Under the pieces are notes generated by a model. The model did not search any database. It was not told where the DNA came from and saw nothing but the letters and a program-made list of their open reading frames with translations. Positions 41,592 to 49,364 of a stretch of 64,000 bases of DNA are shown here, piece after piece. The translations under genes and the position numbers were made by a program. Location of the stretch: contig NZ_CP078077.1 of NCBI RefSeq assembly GCF_023101185.1, forward strand, positions 2,695,630 through 2,759,629, in the 5' to 3' direction. Source of the stretch: Microbacterium galbinum (GTDB lineage: Bacteria > Actinomycetota > Actinomycetes > Actinomycetales > Microbacteriaceae). How positions within the stretch are numbered: the stretch's first letter is position 1; every line of letters begins with the position of its first letter.

Positions 41592-42870
41592 TCTCTGCGT
41601 CGTAGTCGCGGAAGCGCGCGCTGCGCCGCATGAGGACGGCGACCAGCGCGATCACGATCACCCCGCCCAGCACGGGCGGGAACCAGAGCGCTGTGAACGT
41701 CGAGAGGGTGCCTGCGTAAAGCGCGCCGACCCGGGGCCCGCCCGCCACGACGACGATGAAGACGCCCTGGAGGCGGCCGCGCATGGCATCGGGCACCGCC
41801 GCCTGCATCATGGTGTTGCGGTAGATCGAGCTCACGTTGTCGGCCGCTCCGGAGAATGTGAGCGCGATGCACGCCACGACGATGAGGGCGATGTTCGGTG
41901 CGGCCTCGGAAGCCGGCGGGAGGAAGACGCCCGTGAGCAGGACGATCCCGAACGCCAGGATCGACGCGCCGTACGCCTGGACGGCGCGGGCGATGCCGCG
42001 TCCGTGCCAGCGGTACTGCACCACGCGGCCGGAGAACAGGCTCGAGGCGAAAGTGCCCAGTGCGACGGCGGCGGTGAGGAGGCCCGTCGTCACGGCGCCG
42101 CCGCCCAGCAGGATCGTGCCGAGGGCGGGGAAGAGCACGAGCGGCTGGCCGAAGGTCATCGCGATGATGTCGACGATGTACTGCATGCGGATGTTGCCGG
42201 CCCGTCGGAGGAATCGCCAGCCATCGACGAGGGAGGCCAGTCCGGGGCGCACGATGTCGCCTTCGGGGCGGAGTGCGGGCAGGGTCCAGAGTCCGAGGAA
42301 CATCGACAGCATGAGGACGACGTCGATCGTGTAGGTCCATCCGTACCCGGTCAGGGCGACCAGGATCCCGGCGAGAGCCGGGCCCGCCATGACGGTGAGA
42401 CCCATCGAGATCCCGTTCAGAGCGGATGCCGGCGCGAGCAGGTCGCGCGGGATCAGGCGCGGAACGATGGCGGTGCGGGTCGCCATGCCGACCGAGTTCG
42501 CGGCCGCGGTGATCATGCTCAGGGCGTAGAGCCACCAGATCGTCTCCGAGCCGGTCCACGTTAGCGCGGCGAGCAGCGCTGTGGACGCGAAGGTGACCGT
42601 CGCGGCGATGAGTGCGACGCGTCGTCGGTCGAACGCGTCGGCGAGCATGCCGCCGTAGAGTCCGGCGAGGATCATCGGGATGAGCCCTGCGACCGCGATC
42701 ATCGAGACCGCGAAGGTGCTGCCGGTGAGTCTGAACACGTGCAGCATCACGGTGACGAGTGTCAGCTGCCCGCCGATGCCGGCGAGGGCCGATCCGATCC
42801 ACATCCGAGCGAACGCGGGGCTCGCCTTCAGAGGGGAGAGGTCGATGAGATGTCCGCGTGATCCGCTCAT
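41578..42870 (-). CDS. Major facilitator superfamily exporter
   Basis: A 430-residue MFS transporter with about twelve helices, close in pattern to EntS/MefA-type efflux proteins. The loop 2-3 signature appears as GGMLADAFDRRRVAL. VPRLIPRDLLAPASALNGISMGLTVMAGPALAGIL is typical of this DHA3 branch. The substrate (drug or siderophore) is unknown. It is divergent from rpsO with a 188-bp gap. AGG lies upstream of the ATG; no TANNNT hexamer is at leaderless spacing. Confidence 0.88.
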   Translation of the reverse strand: MSGSRGHLIDLSPLKASPAFARMWIGSALAGIGGQLTLVTVMLHVFRLTGSTFAVSMIAVAGLIPMILAGLYGGMLADAFDRRRVALIAATVTFASTALLAALTWTGSETIWWLYALSMITAAANSVGMATRTAIVPRLIPRDLLAPASALNGISMGLTVMAGPALAGILVALTGYGWTYTIDVVLMLSMFLGLWTLPALRPEGDIVRPGLASLVDGWRFLRRAGNIRMQYIVDIIAMTFGQPLVLFPALGTILLGGGAVTTGLLTAAVALGTFASSLFSGRVVQYRWHGRGIARAVQAYGASILAFGIVLLTGVFLPPASEAAPNIALIVVACIALTFSGAADNVSSIYRNTMMQAAVPDAMRGRLQGVFIVVVAGGPRVGALYAGTLSTFTALWFPPVLGGVIVIALVAVLMRRSARFRDYDAENPEP

Positions 42871-42961
42871 CGCGATGCCTGGCCGTGCTGCACCTCTCGA
42901 GCGTATCCGAGGGGGAACGGGTGGGCGCGGATCGCGGTCGTCGGCAGGGGGCTGGGGCTGG

Positions 42962-42967
42962 TAGACT
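42962..42967 (+). promoter_or_regulatory. -10 element of rpsO
   Basis: TAGACT lies 92 bp before the ATG, giving a leader of about 85 bases. S15 represses its own mRNA through leader structures in other bacteria, so this leader is a candidate for such control. Confidence 0.55.
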
Positions 42968-43058
42968 CTTCAGGTTGCCGTTTGATCGGCCGCGGATAAA
43001 GAGAGCCCTCGCATCAGGCGTCGGGCGCCGCGCAACAAGCTGAAAGGGGATCGAATCT

Positions 43059-43328
43059 ATGGCACTCGAAGCAGACGTCAAGAAGGCGATCATCGAAGAG
43101 TACGCGACGCACCCCGGTGACACCGGATCCCCCGAGGTGCAGGCCGCAATGCTGACGCAGCGCATCAAGGACCTCACCGAGCACCTGAAGGAGCACAAGC
43201 ACGACCACCACTCGCGTCGTGGTCTGTTCCTGCTCGTCGGTCAGCGCCGTCGTCTCCTCGGCTACCTCCAGAGCGTCGACATCGAGCGTTACCGCTCGCT
43301 GATCGCTCGCCTGGGTCTTCGCCGATAA
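43059..43328 (+). CDS. rpsO: 30S ribosomal protein S15
   Basis: An 89-residue S15, the primary 16S rRNA binder that nucleates the 30S platform. Conserved blocks are [50 protein letters not shown] and [21 protein letters not shown] (43043-43050) is its ribosome binding site. A 13-bp terminator stem follows. Unlike the common rpsO-pnp order, pnp lies about 18 kb downstream. Confidence 0.98.
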   Translation: MALEADVKKAIIEEYATHPGDTGSPEVQAAMLTQRIKDLTEHLKEHKHDHHSRRGLFLLVGQRRRLLGYLQSVDIERYRSLIARLGLRR

Positions 43329-43369
43329 GGCAGAGCACGCCAGCGTACAATCGCGCAGAACATTCTTGA

Positions 43370-43399
43370 GAAGGCCGCCCCAGGTGTGGGGCGGCCTTC
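43370..43399 (+). terminator. Terminator of rpsO
   Basis: GAAGGCCGCCCCA (43370-43382) and TGGGGCGGCCTTC (43387-43399) pair perfectly over 13 bp around GGTG. Confidence 0.8.
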
Positions 43400-43431
43400 G
43401 TCATTTCCCGGAGGGGTTGATCTCGCTCCCG

Positions 43432-43470
43432 CTTTCCCGTAGGAAAGTAAGAAGCTTTCCCCGTGGAAAG
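43432..43470. promoter_or_regulatory. Twin palindromic operators CTTTCC-N4-GGAAAG
   Basis: Two identical-arm palindromes occupy 43432-43447 (CTTTCC-CGTA-GGAAAG) and 43455-43470 (CTTTCC-CCGT-GGAAAG). Their centres are 23 bp apart. They overlap the likely promoter of the membrane protein/regulator pair, with TTGATC at 43417-43422 as a possible -35. The small winged-helix protein encoded downstream is the obvious candidate ligand. Confidence 0.7.
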
Positions 43471-43486
43471 CGGAGGAGGTCGAATC

Positions 43487-44359
43487 ATGGACCAGAAGCC
43501 CGTCGCGGGCCAGGAGGCGCTCGTTCCGCCCGATGCGGAGACTGCCCGGCGGTATCTCGAGGAGGCGCGAGCGGTGACCGGTCGTCGGCAGCGCGCCGTC
43601 GATCGGCGGGCGCTCGCATGGTTGCAGATCGTCAGTGCGGTGGTCACGGCCGCCTTCCTCGTGGCCAGCGTGATCGCACTTCGCCTGCCAGCGGACGGCG
43701 GAGCGCAGGCCCTTCTGTTCGGCTTCCTCGTCTACGGTCAGATCTTCAGCGGCTCCGCTCAGCGCAGCGGACTGCAGTGGCGTTTCACCCGCGGGCAGTG
43801 GCCGTTCGTGGTCTCCGGTGCAGCCGCGATGGTCCTTGCACTCGTCGCCTTCGGGTTCGCCGTTTTCGTGCCCGACGTTCCGTGGTGGGTGACGGTGCTC
43901 CCCGGCGCACTCGTCCTCCTCGTCTTCGGCGGGTACGGGGCCGTGCGATTGGCGCGCGCGTCGAGCGACCCGCCCGGACCGGACGTACCCCGCGTGCCTC
44001 TACCGAGGGGTGCCCGTGTCGGCACGCTCGGCGTCGGTGTCGTTCTCGGAGCGCTCCTGATGCTCTCCGTCGCCCCGGCGGGCGTCCTCGCGAGCGTGCT
44101 CCTGCTGCTGCTCGCCCTGTGCGTGCTCGCCTGGTTCTGCGCCGGTGCGACCGATCTCGGTCTTCCCGCCATCGGTGCGCTCTGGCGGTGGCCGCACGAG
44201 GTGGGTCTCGCGATCGGCTTCACCCTTCTGGTCGGGCTGACGGTCTTCGACGTCGGGCGCGCGGAGGGCGGAGCGACAGTGGGTGAGATCGCCGGATGCG
44301 GCGTCGTGCTGCTCTTCGTCGGATTGACGTTCGTGCCGGGGCGTGGTGCGCGTGGCTGA
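43487..44359 (+). CDS. Multi-spanning membrane protein of unknown function
   Basis: A 290-residue protein with about eight predicted helices from residue 45 onward, after a charged N-terminus (DAETARRYLEEARAVTGRRQRAVDRRALAW). No transport or enzyme motif is recognised. The ATG at 43487 follows GGAGGAGG. The last codons overlap the next gene, a winged-helix regulator, so the two form an operon behind twin operators. Such pairings often mean that the regulator controls the membrane protein. Function remains unknown. Confidence 0.75.
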   Translation: MDQKPVAGQEALVPPDAETARRYLEEARAVTGRRQRAVDRRALAWLQIVSAVVTAAFLVASVIALRLPADGGAQALLFGFLVYGQIFSGSAQRSGLQWRFTRGQWPFVVSGAAAMVLALVAFGFAVFVPDVPWWVTVLPGALVLLVFGGYGAVRLARASSDPPGPDVPRVPLPRGARVGTLGVGVVLGALLMLSVAPAGVLASVLLLLLALCVLAWFCAGATDLGLPAIGALWRWPHEVGLAIGFTLLVGLTVFDVGRAEGGATVGEIAGCGVVLLFVGLTFVPGRGARG

Positions 44360-44675
44360 CCGGTCAGCCCATCCGCGCACGCGACTCGATGACAACTTCG
44401 CGTCGCCGCTCCGGTTCTCGCTGTTGGCGACGCTGAGTGAGGGAATCGAACTCGACTTCGCGACGCTGCGCGAGATCCTGCAGTGCGCCGATTCGCCGCT
44501 GAGCAAGTCGATCAGCCACCTGCACGCCGCAGGTTACGTCACGGTGCGCAAGGCGAGTCTGGGGAGCAGGCAGCGAACGTGGGTGCGCTCGACCGGCGAA
44601 GGGCGGGAAGCCTTCGCCGGTCATCTCCAGGCGTTGCGGGAGATCGTCGCACTCGGCGGCGGCGCGTCGTTGTGA
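44352..44675 (+). CDS. Small winged-helix transcriptional regulator
   Basis: A 107-residue single-domain regulator resembling the HTH_34/MarR-like group. LDDNFASPLRFSLLATLSEGIELDFATLREILQCADSPLSKSISHLHAAGYVTVRKASLGSRQRTWVRSTGEGREAF shows helix-turn-helix and wing. It overlaps the membrane protein gene by eight bases and is probably its autoregulator, acting at the CTTTCC-N4-GGAAAG sites. GTG codons at 44343 and 44346 are alternative starts. It contains one Cys, so a simple redox switch is possible but speculative. Confidence 0.82.
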   Translation: MADRSAHPRTRLDDNFASPLRFSLLATLSEGIELDFATLREILQCADSPLSKSISHLHAAGYVTVRKASLGSRQRTWVRSTGEGREAFAGHLQALREIVALGGGASL

Positions 44676-44678
44676 GGG

Positions 44679-45683
44679 TCAGGCGTCGGCGCCCACGAGG
44701 TCGGCATGATGGATCGCCGCGACGTCGGGGTGTGCGCGCAGCCGCGACTTGAGCGCGTTCTCGCCGTAGAGAGCGTGGATCGGGTTGCTCGGATCCTCGG
44801 TCACCCCCGTAGCCTCGGCGGCGAGATCGGCGGGGAGCTCGATCAGCGGCAACCGCTTGTCGAGCGCGGGGTTGAAGAAGAACGGGATCGAGATGCGCTC
44901 GTTCGGCGCCTGCGGAGAGACGACGCGGTGGTTGGTGGCCTTGAGATAGCCGCCGGTCGCGTACTCGAGGAGCTCGCCGATGTTCACGACGAAGGCTCCG
45001 GGCACCGGGGGAGCGTCGACCCACTCGCCGTCGCGCTCGACCTGCAATCCGCCCTTGCCGGGCTCGACCCACAGCAGCGTGAGCACACCGGAGTCCTTAT
45101 GCGCACCGACGCCCTGCTGGGGTTCCGGCTCATGCGTGCCCGGGTAGCGGACGATCTTGATCAGGGTGGAGGGTTCGCCGAAGTGCTCGTCGAAGTACGA
45201 CGAGTCCGCACCGAGGGTCTCGGCCCACGCGCGCAGGAGCTTGCGCGCGACCTCCGAGAGGGTCGCGTGCCACTCGGCGACGATCTCCTGCAACTCGGGC
45301 TGCGCGGCGGGCCAGAGGTTCGGTCCGATGAGGCGGTTGAACGCCGGGCCGCCGTCGATCGCGTCGCGCTCGGGGCCGATGTCGATCTGCTCGCGCCAGT
45401 CGACCTTGCCCTGCGTCCGCTCGCCACCGATGCGCGTGTACCCGCGGAAGTGCGGGCTGTTGACGTTCTCGATCGCCAACTTGTCGGCCTCGGGCAGTGC
45501 GAAGAAGTCCAGCGCGGCCCGGTGCAGGCGTGCCTCGAGGGCGGGGGAGATGCCCGTGCCGGTGAGGTAGAAGAACCCGACGTCGTGCGTGGCGGCGCGC
45601 AGGTCCTCGCGGAAGCGCGCGGCGGCCGCGGGTCCCTCGTCGAGCTGGGAGAGGTCGAGGATCGGGAGCGAGAGTTCAGCCAT
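44679..45683 (-). CDS. Isopenicillin N synthase family 2-oxoglutarate/Fe(II) oxygenase
   Basis: A 334-residue non-haem iron oxygenase. The N-terminal DIOX_N region is PILDLSQLDEGPAAAARFREDLRAATHDVGFFYLTGTG. Iron ligands are HKD in GAHKDSGVLTLLW and the His of ATNHRVVSP; the 2-oxoglutarate-binding RXS is in ERISIPFFF. The substrate is unknown; it does not lie in an antibiotic cluster. The ATG at 45683 follows TACTCT by six bases. It is divergent from efeU. Confidence 0.88.
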   Translation of the reverse strand: MAELSLPILDLSQLDEGPAAAARFREDLRAATHDVGFFYLTGTGISPALEARLHRAALDFFALPEADKLAIENVNSPHFRGYTRIGGERTQGKVDWREQIDIGPERDAIDGGPAFNRLIGPNLWPAAQPELQEIVAEWHATLSEVARKLLRAWAETLGADSSYFDEHFGEPSTLIKIVRYPGTHEPEPQQGVGAHKDSGVLTLLWVEPGKGGLQVERDGEWVDAPPVPGAFVVNIGELLEYATGGYLKATNHRVVSPQAPNERISIPFFFNPALDKRLPLIELPADLAAEATGVTEDPSNPIHALYGENALKSRLRAHPDVAAIHHADLVGADA

Positions 45684-45689
45684 GGCACG

Positions 45690-45695
45690 AGAGTA
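45690..45695 (-). promoter_or_regulatory. -10 element of 2OG oxygenase gene (leaderless)
   Basis: TACTCT on the minus strand ends six bases before the ATG at 45683. Confidence 0.55.
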
Positions 45696-45746
45696 CGTCG
45701 CCGCCGCGCCGGGACGGGCGTGTGTTGCGGAGGATTACCGCGGTGC

Positions 45747-45752
45747 TAAAGT
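45747..45752 (+). promoter_or_regulatory. -10 element of efeUOB
   Basis: TAAAGT with TTGCGG at 45725-45730 as a weak -35 (16-bp spacing). Transcription would begin at the iron-box palindrome. Confidence 0.5.
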
Positions 45753-45757
45753 CTCGT

Positions 45758-45777
45758 AGGTAAGGGATGCCTTACCT
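45758..45777. promoter_or_regulatory. Candidate iron box (DtxR/IdeR-type) before efeU
   Basis: AGGTAAGG-GATG-CCTTACCT is a perfect palindrome with 8-bp arms right after the -10. The AGGTNAG and CTNACCT halves are those of DtxR/IdeR boxes. Spacing is wider than the 19-bp consensus, so two overlapping sites or another repressor are possible. Confidence 0.65.
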
Positions 45778-45805
45778 CAGTAATATTCTGCAGAGAGATC
45801 CCTCC

Positions 45806-46759
45806 GTGCTCGCCACTTTCCTCATCGGCCTCCGTGAAGGCCTGGAAGCCGCCCTCGTCGTCGGCATCCTCGTCGCCTACCTCGGACGCCTCGGTCGGCG
45901 TGACGTGCTGCCGCGGCTGTGGGCCGGCGTCGGCCTCGCGGTCGCCCTCGCGCTCGGCATCGGTGCCGTCCTGACCTTCGGGTCGTACGAGCTCACCTTC
46001 GTGGCGCAGGAGCTGATCGGCGGCCTGCTCTCGCTGCTCGCGGTCGCCATGGTGACGTGGATGATCTTCTGGATGCAGAAGGCCGGGCGCACGATGAAGG
46101 CCACGCTCGAGGGCGGCATCGACCGTGCGCTCACGCAGGGCGGGCTGTGGGCCCTCGTCGCGATCGGCTTCGTCTCGGTCGCCCGCGAGGGGATCGAGAC
46201 CACCCTGCTGCTGTGGTCGATGGTGCAGTCGTTCGGCGACGCGCCCTCCGCTCTGCTCGGAGCACTCCTCGGACTCGCCGCCGCGGTGGTGATCGGTGCC
46301 CTGATCGCGCGCGGTGCCGTGCGCCTCGACCTGCGGCGCTTCTTCGCCTGGACCGGCGGCTTCCTGGTGATCGTCGCCGGAGGCGTGCTCGCCTACGCGT
46401 TCATGGATCTGCAGGAGGCCGGGGCACTGCCTGGACCGTTCACGGCCGCCGCCCCCATCGATGCGGTGACCGGTGCCGTGGCCGTCGGCTGGCAGGCGTT
46501 CCCGTTCGGGTGGGCGTTCGACGTGACGTCGGCGATCGCTCCCGACAGCGCGTGGGCCGCCATCCTGCAGGCCACCGTCGGCTTCATGCCGCGGATGACC
46601 TGGCTACAGGTGACCGCCTGGGCCGTCTACATCGCGGTCGTCGGCTTCCTCTTCGTGCGCGGTCTCCGCTCGCGTCGTCCCTCGGCATCCGCTCCGCTCG
46701 TCTCGTCGAACGCCGCGGACGCATCGGTTTCCTCACCCACACAGCAAGGAGCAGCATGA
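45806..46759 (+). CDS. efeU: Iron permease EfeU (FTR1 family)
   Basis: A 317-residue seven-helix iron permease of the Ftr1/EfeU family. The two REXXE iron-binding motifs are in IGLREGLEAALVVG (residues about 9-13) and VAREGIETTLLLW (about 130-135). It moves iron through the membrane with EfeO and EfeB. I chose the GTG at 45806 behind AGAGAG; an in-frame ATG at 45767 lies inside the iron-box palindrome. The stop overlaps the efeO start by four bases. Confidence 0.93.
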   Translation: MLATFLIGLREGLEAALVVGILVAYLGRLGRRDVLPRLWAGVGLAVALALGIGAVLTFGSYELTFVAQELIGGLLSLLAVAMVTWMIFWMQKAGRTMKATLEGGIDRALTQGGLWALVAIGFVSVAREGIETTLLLWSMVQSFGDAPSALLGALLGLAAAVVIGALIARGAVRLDLRRFFAWTGGFLVIVAGGVLAYAFMDLQEAGALPGPFTAAAPIDAVTGAVAVGWQAFPFGWAFDVTSAIAPDSAWAAILQATVGFMPRMTWLQVTAWAVYIAVVGFLFVRGLRSRRPSASAPLVSSNAADASVSSPTQQGAA

Positions 46760-47988
46760 CCACCTCCCACCGGATCCTCGGCGCCGTCGCCGCGACGGGC
46801 GCGGCCGCGCTCGTGCTCAGCGGGTGCGTCGCGAAGAGCGATGTCACCGCCGGCGCGGCCTTCGACGTCTCATCGACCGACAGCGCCTGCTCGGTATCGG
46901 GCACCACGGCCGAGAGCGGCACCCTGACGTTCGAGGTCACCAACGACAGCGGTCAGGTCTCGGAGTTCTACCTGCTCGCCGACGACGGGCTGCGGATCGT
47001 CGGCGAGGTCGAGAACATCGCGCCCTCCGCCTCGCGCACCCTGACCGTCGTGGCGCAGCCGGGCGACTACTTCACGCTCTGCAAGCCCGGGATGATCGGC
47101 GAGGGCGTCGGCAAGTCGGCGTTCACCGTCACCGGTGAGCGCGTCACGGTCGACGGTCCCGACGCCGAGCAGAAGCAGCAGGCCGTCGACCTCTACGCCG
47201 CCTTCGTGAAGGACCAGGTCGGCCAGCTCGTTCCTGCGGTCGAGGACCTCGTCGCGGCATACGAGGCGGGCGATGACGACACCGCTCGGAGCCTCTTCCC
47301 CCTCACGCGCGCCTTCTACGAGCGCATCGAGCCGGTCGCCGAGGCGCTGGGCGACCTCGACCCGCGCATCGACTACCGCGAGGTCGACGCCGTGGCCGAG
47401 GGGCTCGACTGGACGGGCTTCCACCGCATCGAGAAGGACCTCTGGGTTCCCGCGCAGGACGCGTTGAACGCGGACGGCGAGACGCCGGCTTGGCAGGATT
47501 GGGCGCCGTCGACGACCGAGGAGCGCGCCGACTTCGGCGACCTGCTGCTCGCCGACGTGCAGGAGCTTTACGACTACGTGCACTCCGACGACTTCACCGA
47601 GACGCTCGACGATCAGGGGATCGGCGGAATCTCCAACGGCGCCATCGCGCTGCTCGACGAGGTCGCGACGGGCAAGATCTCCGGCGAGGAGGACTGGTGG
47701 TCGGGCACCGATCTCTACGACTTCGCCGCGAACGTCGAGGGATCGAAGATGGCGTTCTCGCTGGTGCAGGACTTCGCCGAGGCGCAGGGCGACGACGGGG
47801 CCGCGCTCGTCGCGGAGATCGAGTCCGGCTACGCGGCGCTCGAGGAATCGCTCGCGGCGCACGGCTCGCTGACCGACGGCTTCGTCGGGTACTCCGAACT
47901 CACGGATGCCGACAAGCGCGAGTTCACCGACCTCATCAACGCGCTCGCCGAGCCGCTCTCGCAGCTCACCGGCACGGTTCTCGACTGA
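46756..47988 (+). CDS. efeO: Iron uptake lipoprotein EfeO
   Basis: A 410-residue lipoprotein with signal peptide ending in LVLSGC. An N-terminal cupredoxin-like domain (about 30-130) is followed by an M75 imelysin-like domain with the HXXE motif in GFHRIEKDLW (HRIE). EfeO binds iron or ferrous species outside the membrane and passes them to EfeU. Its ATG overlaps the efeU stop (ATGA). efeB starts 35 bp after it. Confidence 0.94.
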   Translation: MTTSHRILGAVAATGAAALVLSGCVAKSDVTAGAAFDVSSTDSACSVSGTTAESGTLTFEVTNDSGQVSEFYLLADDGLRIVGEVENIAPSASRTLTVVAQPGDYFTLCKPGMIGEGVGKSAFTVTGERVTVDGPDAEQKQQAVDLYAAFVKDQVGQLVPAVEDLVAAYEAGDDDTARSLFPLTRAFYERIEPVAEALGDLDPRIDYREVDAVAEGLDWTGFHRIEKDLWVPAQDALNADGETPAWQDWAPSTTEERADFGDLLLADVQELYDYVHSDDFTETLDDQGIGGISNGAIALLDEVATGKISGEEDWWSGTDLYDFAANVEGSKMAFSLVQDFAEAQGDDGAALVAEIESGYAALEESLAAHGSLTDGFVGYSELTDADKREFTDLINALAEPLSQLTGTVLD

Positions 47989-48009
47989 GCATCGGGATCG
48001 ACGGAAGGG

Positions 48010-48015
48010 TACGAT
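48010..48015 (+). promoter_or_regulatory. Possible internal -10 for efeB (leaderless)
   Basis: TACGAT ends seven bases before the GTG at 48023, so efeB may also be made from a separate leaderless transcript. Confidence 0.4.
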
Positions 48016-48022
48016 CACGCAC

Positions 48023-49336
48023 GTGAACGACACAGGAGCGGATGCCGCGGCCGACTCGTCCTCCGACGAGGCGGTGGCCGCGGCATCCACTCCGACCGGC
48101 CTCAGCCGCCGGGGCCTGCTCGGCCTGGCGATCGGCGGGGGAGTCGCGGGCCTGGCCGTCGGTGCGGGCGCCGGGCTGTCCGGCGGCGTCGCCCTCGGGC
48201 GCGCACGGGCCGCCGAGGACGCCCTCGCCGCCTATGACTTCTTCGGGGGGCATCAGGCGGGGATCACGACGCCGGTGCAGGATCACCTGCATTTCGCGTC
48301 GTTCGACATGATGCCGCGCACGGATCGCGACGATCTCGTCTCACTCCTGCAGGACTGGACGTACGCGGCATCGCGCATGACCCAGGGCCTCGACGTCAGC
48401 GCGACGGGAGCGGTCGGCGGGTCGGCGGAGGAGCCGCCGGACGATACCGGCGAGGCGCAGGGCCTCCCTGCTTCCGGGCTCACGATCACGATCGGCTTCG
48501 GTCCCGGTCTGTTCGAGAACGAAGACGGCGACCGGTACGGGATCGCCGCGTCCCGTCCCGCCGCTCTCGTGCGGCTTCCCGCCTTCCTCGGCGACGACCT
48601 CGACCCGCAGGCCTCGCACGGCGACCTCTGCATCCAGGCCTGCGCCGACGATCCCCAGGTGGCCGTGCACGCCATCCGCAACCTCAGCCGCATCGCCTTC
48701 GGCCGCGCGCGTCTGCGCTGGTCGCAACTGGGCTTCGGCAAGACCTCGCGCACGACAGCGGCGCAAGCCACTCCGCGCAATCTCTTCGGATTCAAGGACG
48801 GCACCGCGAACATCCTCGCCGACGACACCGCCGCGCTCGACGCCCACGTCTGGGTCGCGGACTCCGACGAACCGGCCTGGATGGCGGGCGGGTCCTACCT
48901 CGTCGCCCGCAAGATCGCGATGCTCATCGAGACCTGGGATCGCGTGCGGCTGTCGGAGCAGGACACGATCATCGGACGGGACAAGGGGGAGGGTGCGCCG
49001 CTCTCCGGGGGCACCGAACTCACCGAGCCCGACTTCTCCGGATCCGCGATCGACGCCAACGCGCACGTGCGGCTCGCCCACCCCGACCAGAACGACGGCA
49101 TTCGGATCCTGCGGCGCGGGTACAACTACGTCGACGGGAACAACGACCTCGGGCGGCTGGACGCCGGGCTCTTCTTCCTGTCGTACCAGCGCGACCCCGC
49201 GCAGTTCATCACGCTGCAGCGCCGGTTGTCGACCGACCTCATGAACGAGTATCTGCGCCATGTCGGCTCGGGGATCTGGGCGATCCCACGCGGGGCGACC
49301 GCAGGGTCGTACATCGGGGCGGAACTCTTCGCCTGA
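48023..49336 (+). CDS. efeB: Dyp-type peroxidase EfeB
   Basis: A 437-residue haem peroxidase exported by the Tat path: TGLSRRGLLGLAIGGGVAGLAVG holds the twin-arginine motif near residue 30. The Dyp signature GXXDG is GFKDGTAN, and the proximal His is probably in the ANAHVRLAHPDQN region. EfeB oxidises ferrous iron or porphyrins at the cell surface in the EfeUOB system. No ribosome binding site stands at the usual distance from the GTG, which agrees with a leaderless start. A hairpin terminator follows. Confidence 0.93.
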   Translation: MNDTGADAAADSSSDEAVAAASTPTGLSRRGLLGLAIGGGVAGLAVGAGAGLSGGVALGRARAAEDALAAYDFFGGHQAGITTPVQDHLHFASFDMMPRTDRDDLVSLLQDWTYAASRMTQGLDVSATGAVGGSAEEPPDDTGEAQGLPASGLTITIGFGPGLFENEDGDRYGIAASRPAALVRLPAFLGDDLDPQASHGDLCIQACADDPQVAVHAIRNLSRIAFGRARLRWSQLGFGKTSRTTAAQATPRNLFGFKDGTANILADDTAALDAHVWVADSDEPAWMAGGSYLVARKIAMLIETWDRVRLSEQDTIIGRDKGEGAPLSGGTELTEPDFSGSAIDANAHVRLAHPDQNDGIRILRRGYNYVDGNNDLGRLDAGLFFLSYQRDPAQFITLQRRLSTDLMNEYLRHVGSGIWAIPRGATAGSYIGAELFA

Positions 49337-49359
49337 TCCGCCGCCCGGCGAGCGGCGGA
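49337..49359. terminator. Hairpin between efeB and serine hydrolase gene
   Basis: TCCGCCGC (49337-49344) pairs perfectly with GCGGCGGA (49352-49359) between convergent genes. There is no clear T-run. Confidence 0.5.
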
Positions 49360-49364
49360 GCGGG

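Noticed and set aside
45767..45805. ATG at 45767 as start of EfeU
   Set aside because: It lies within the operator palindrome and near the transcription start; the GTG at 45806 has a ribosome binding site and homologues begin near there.
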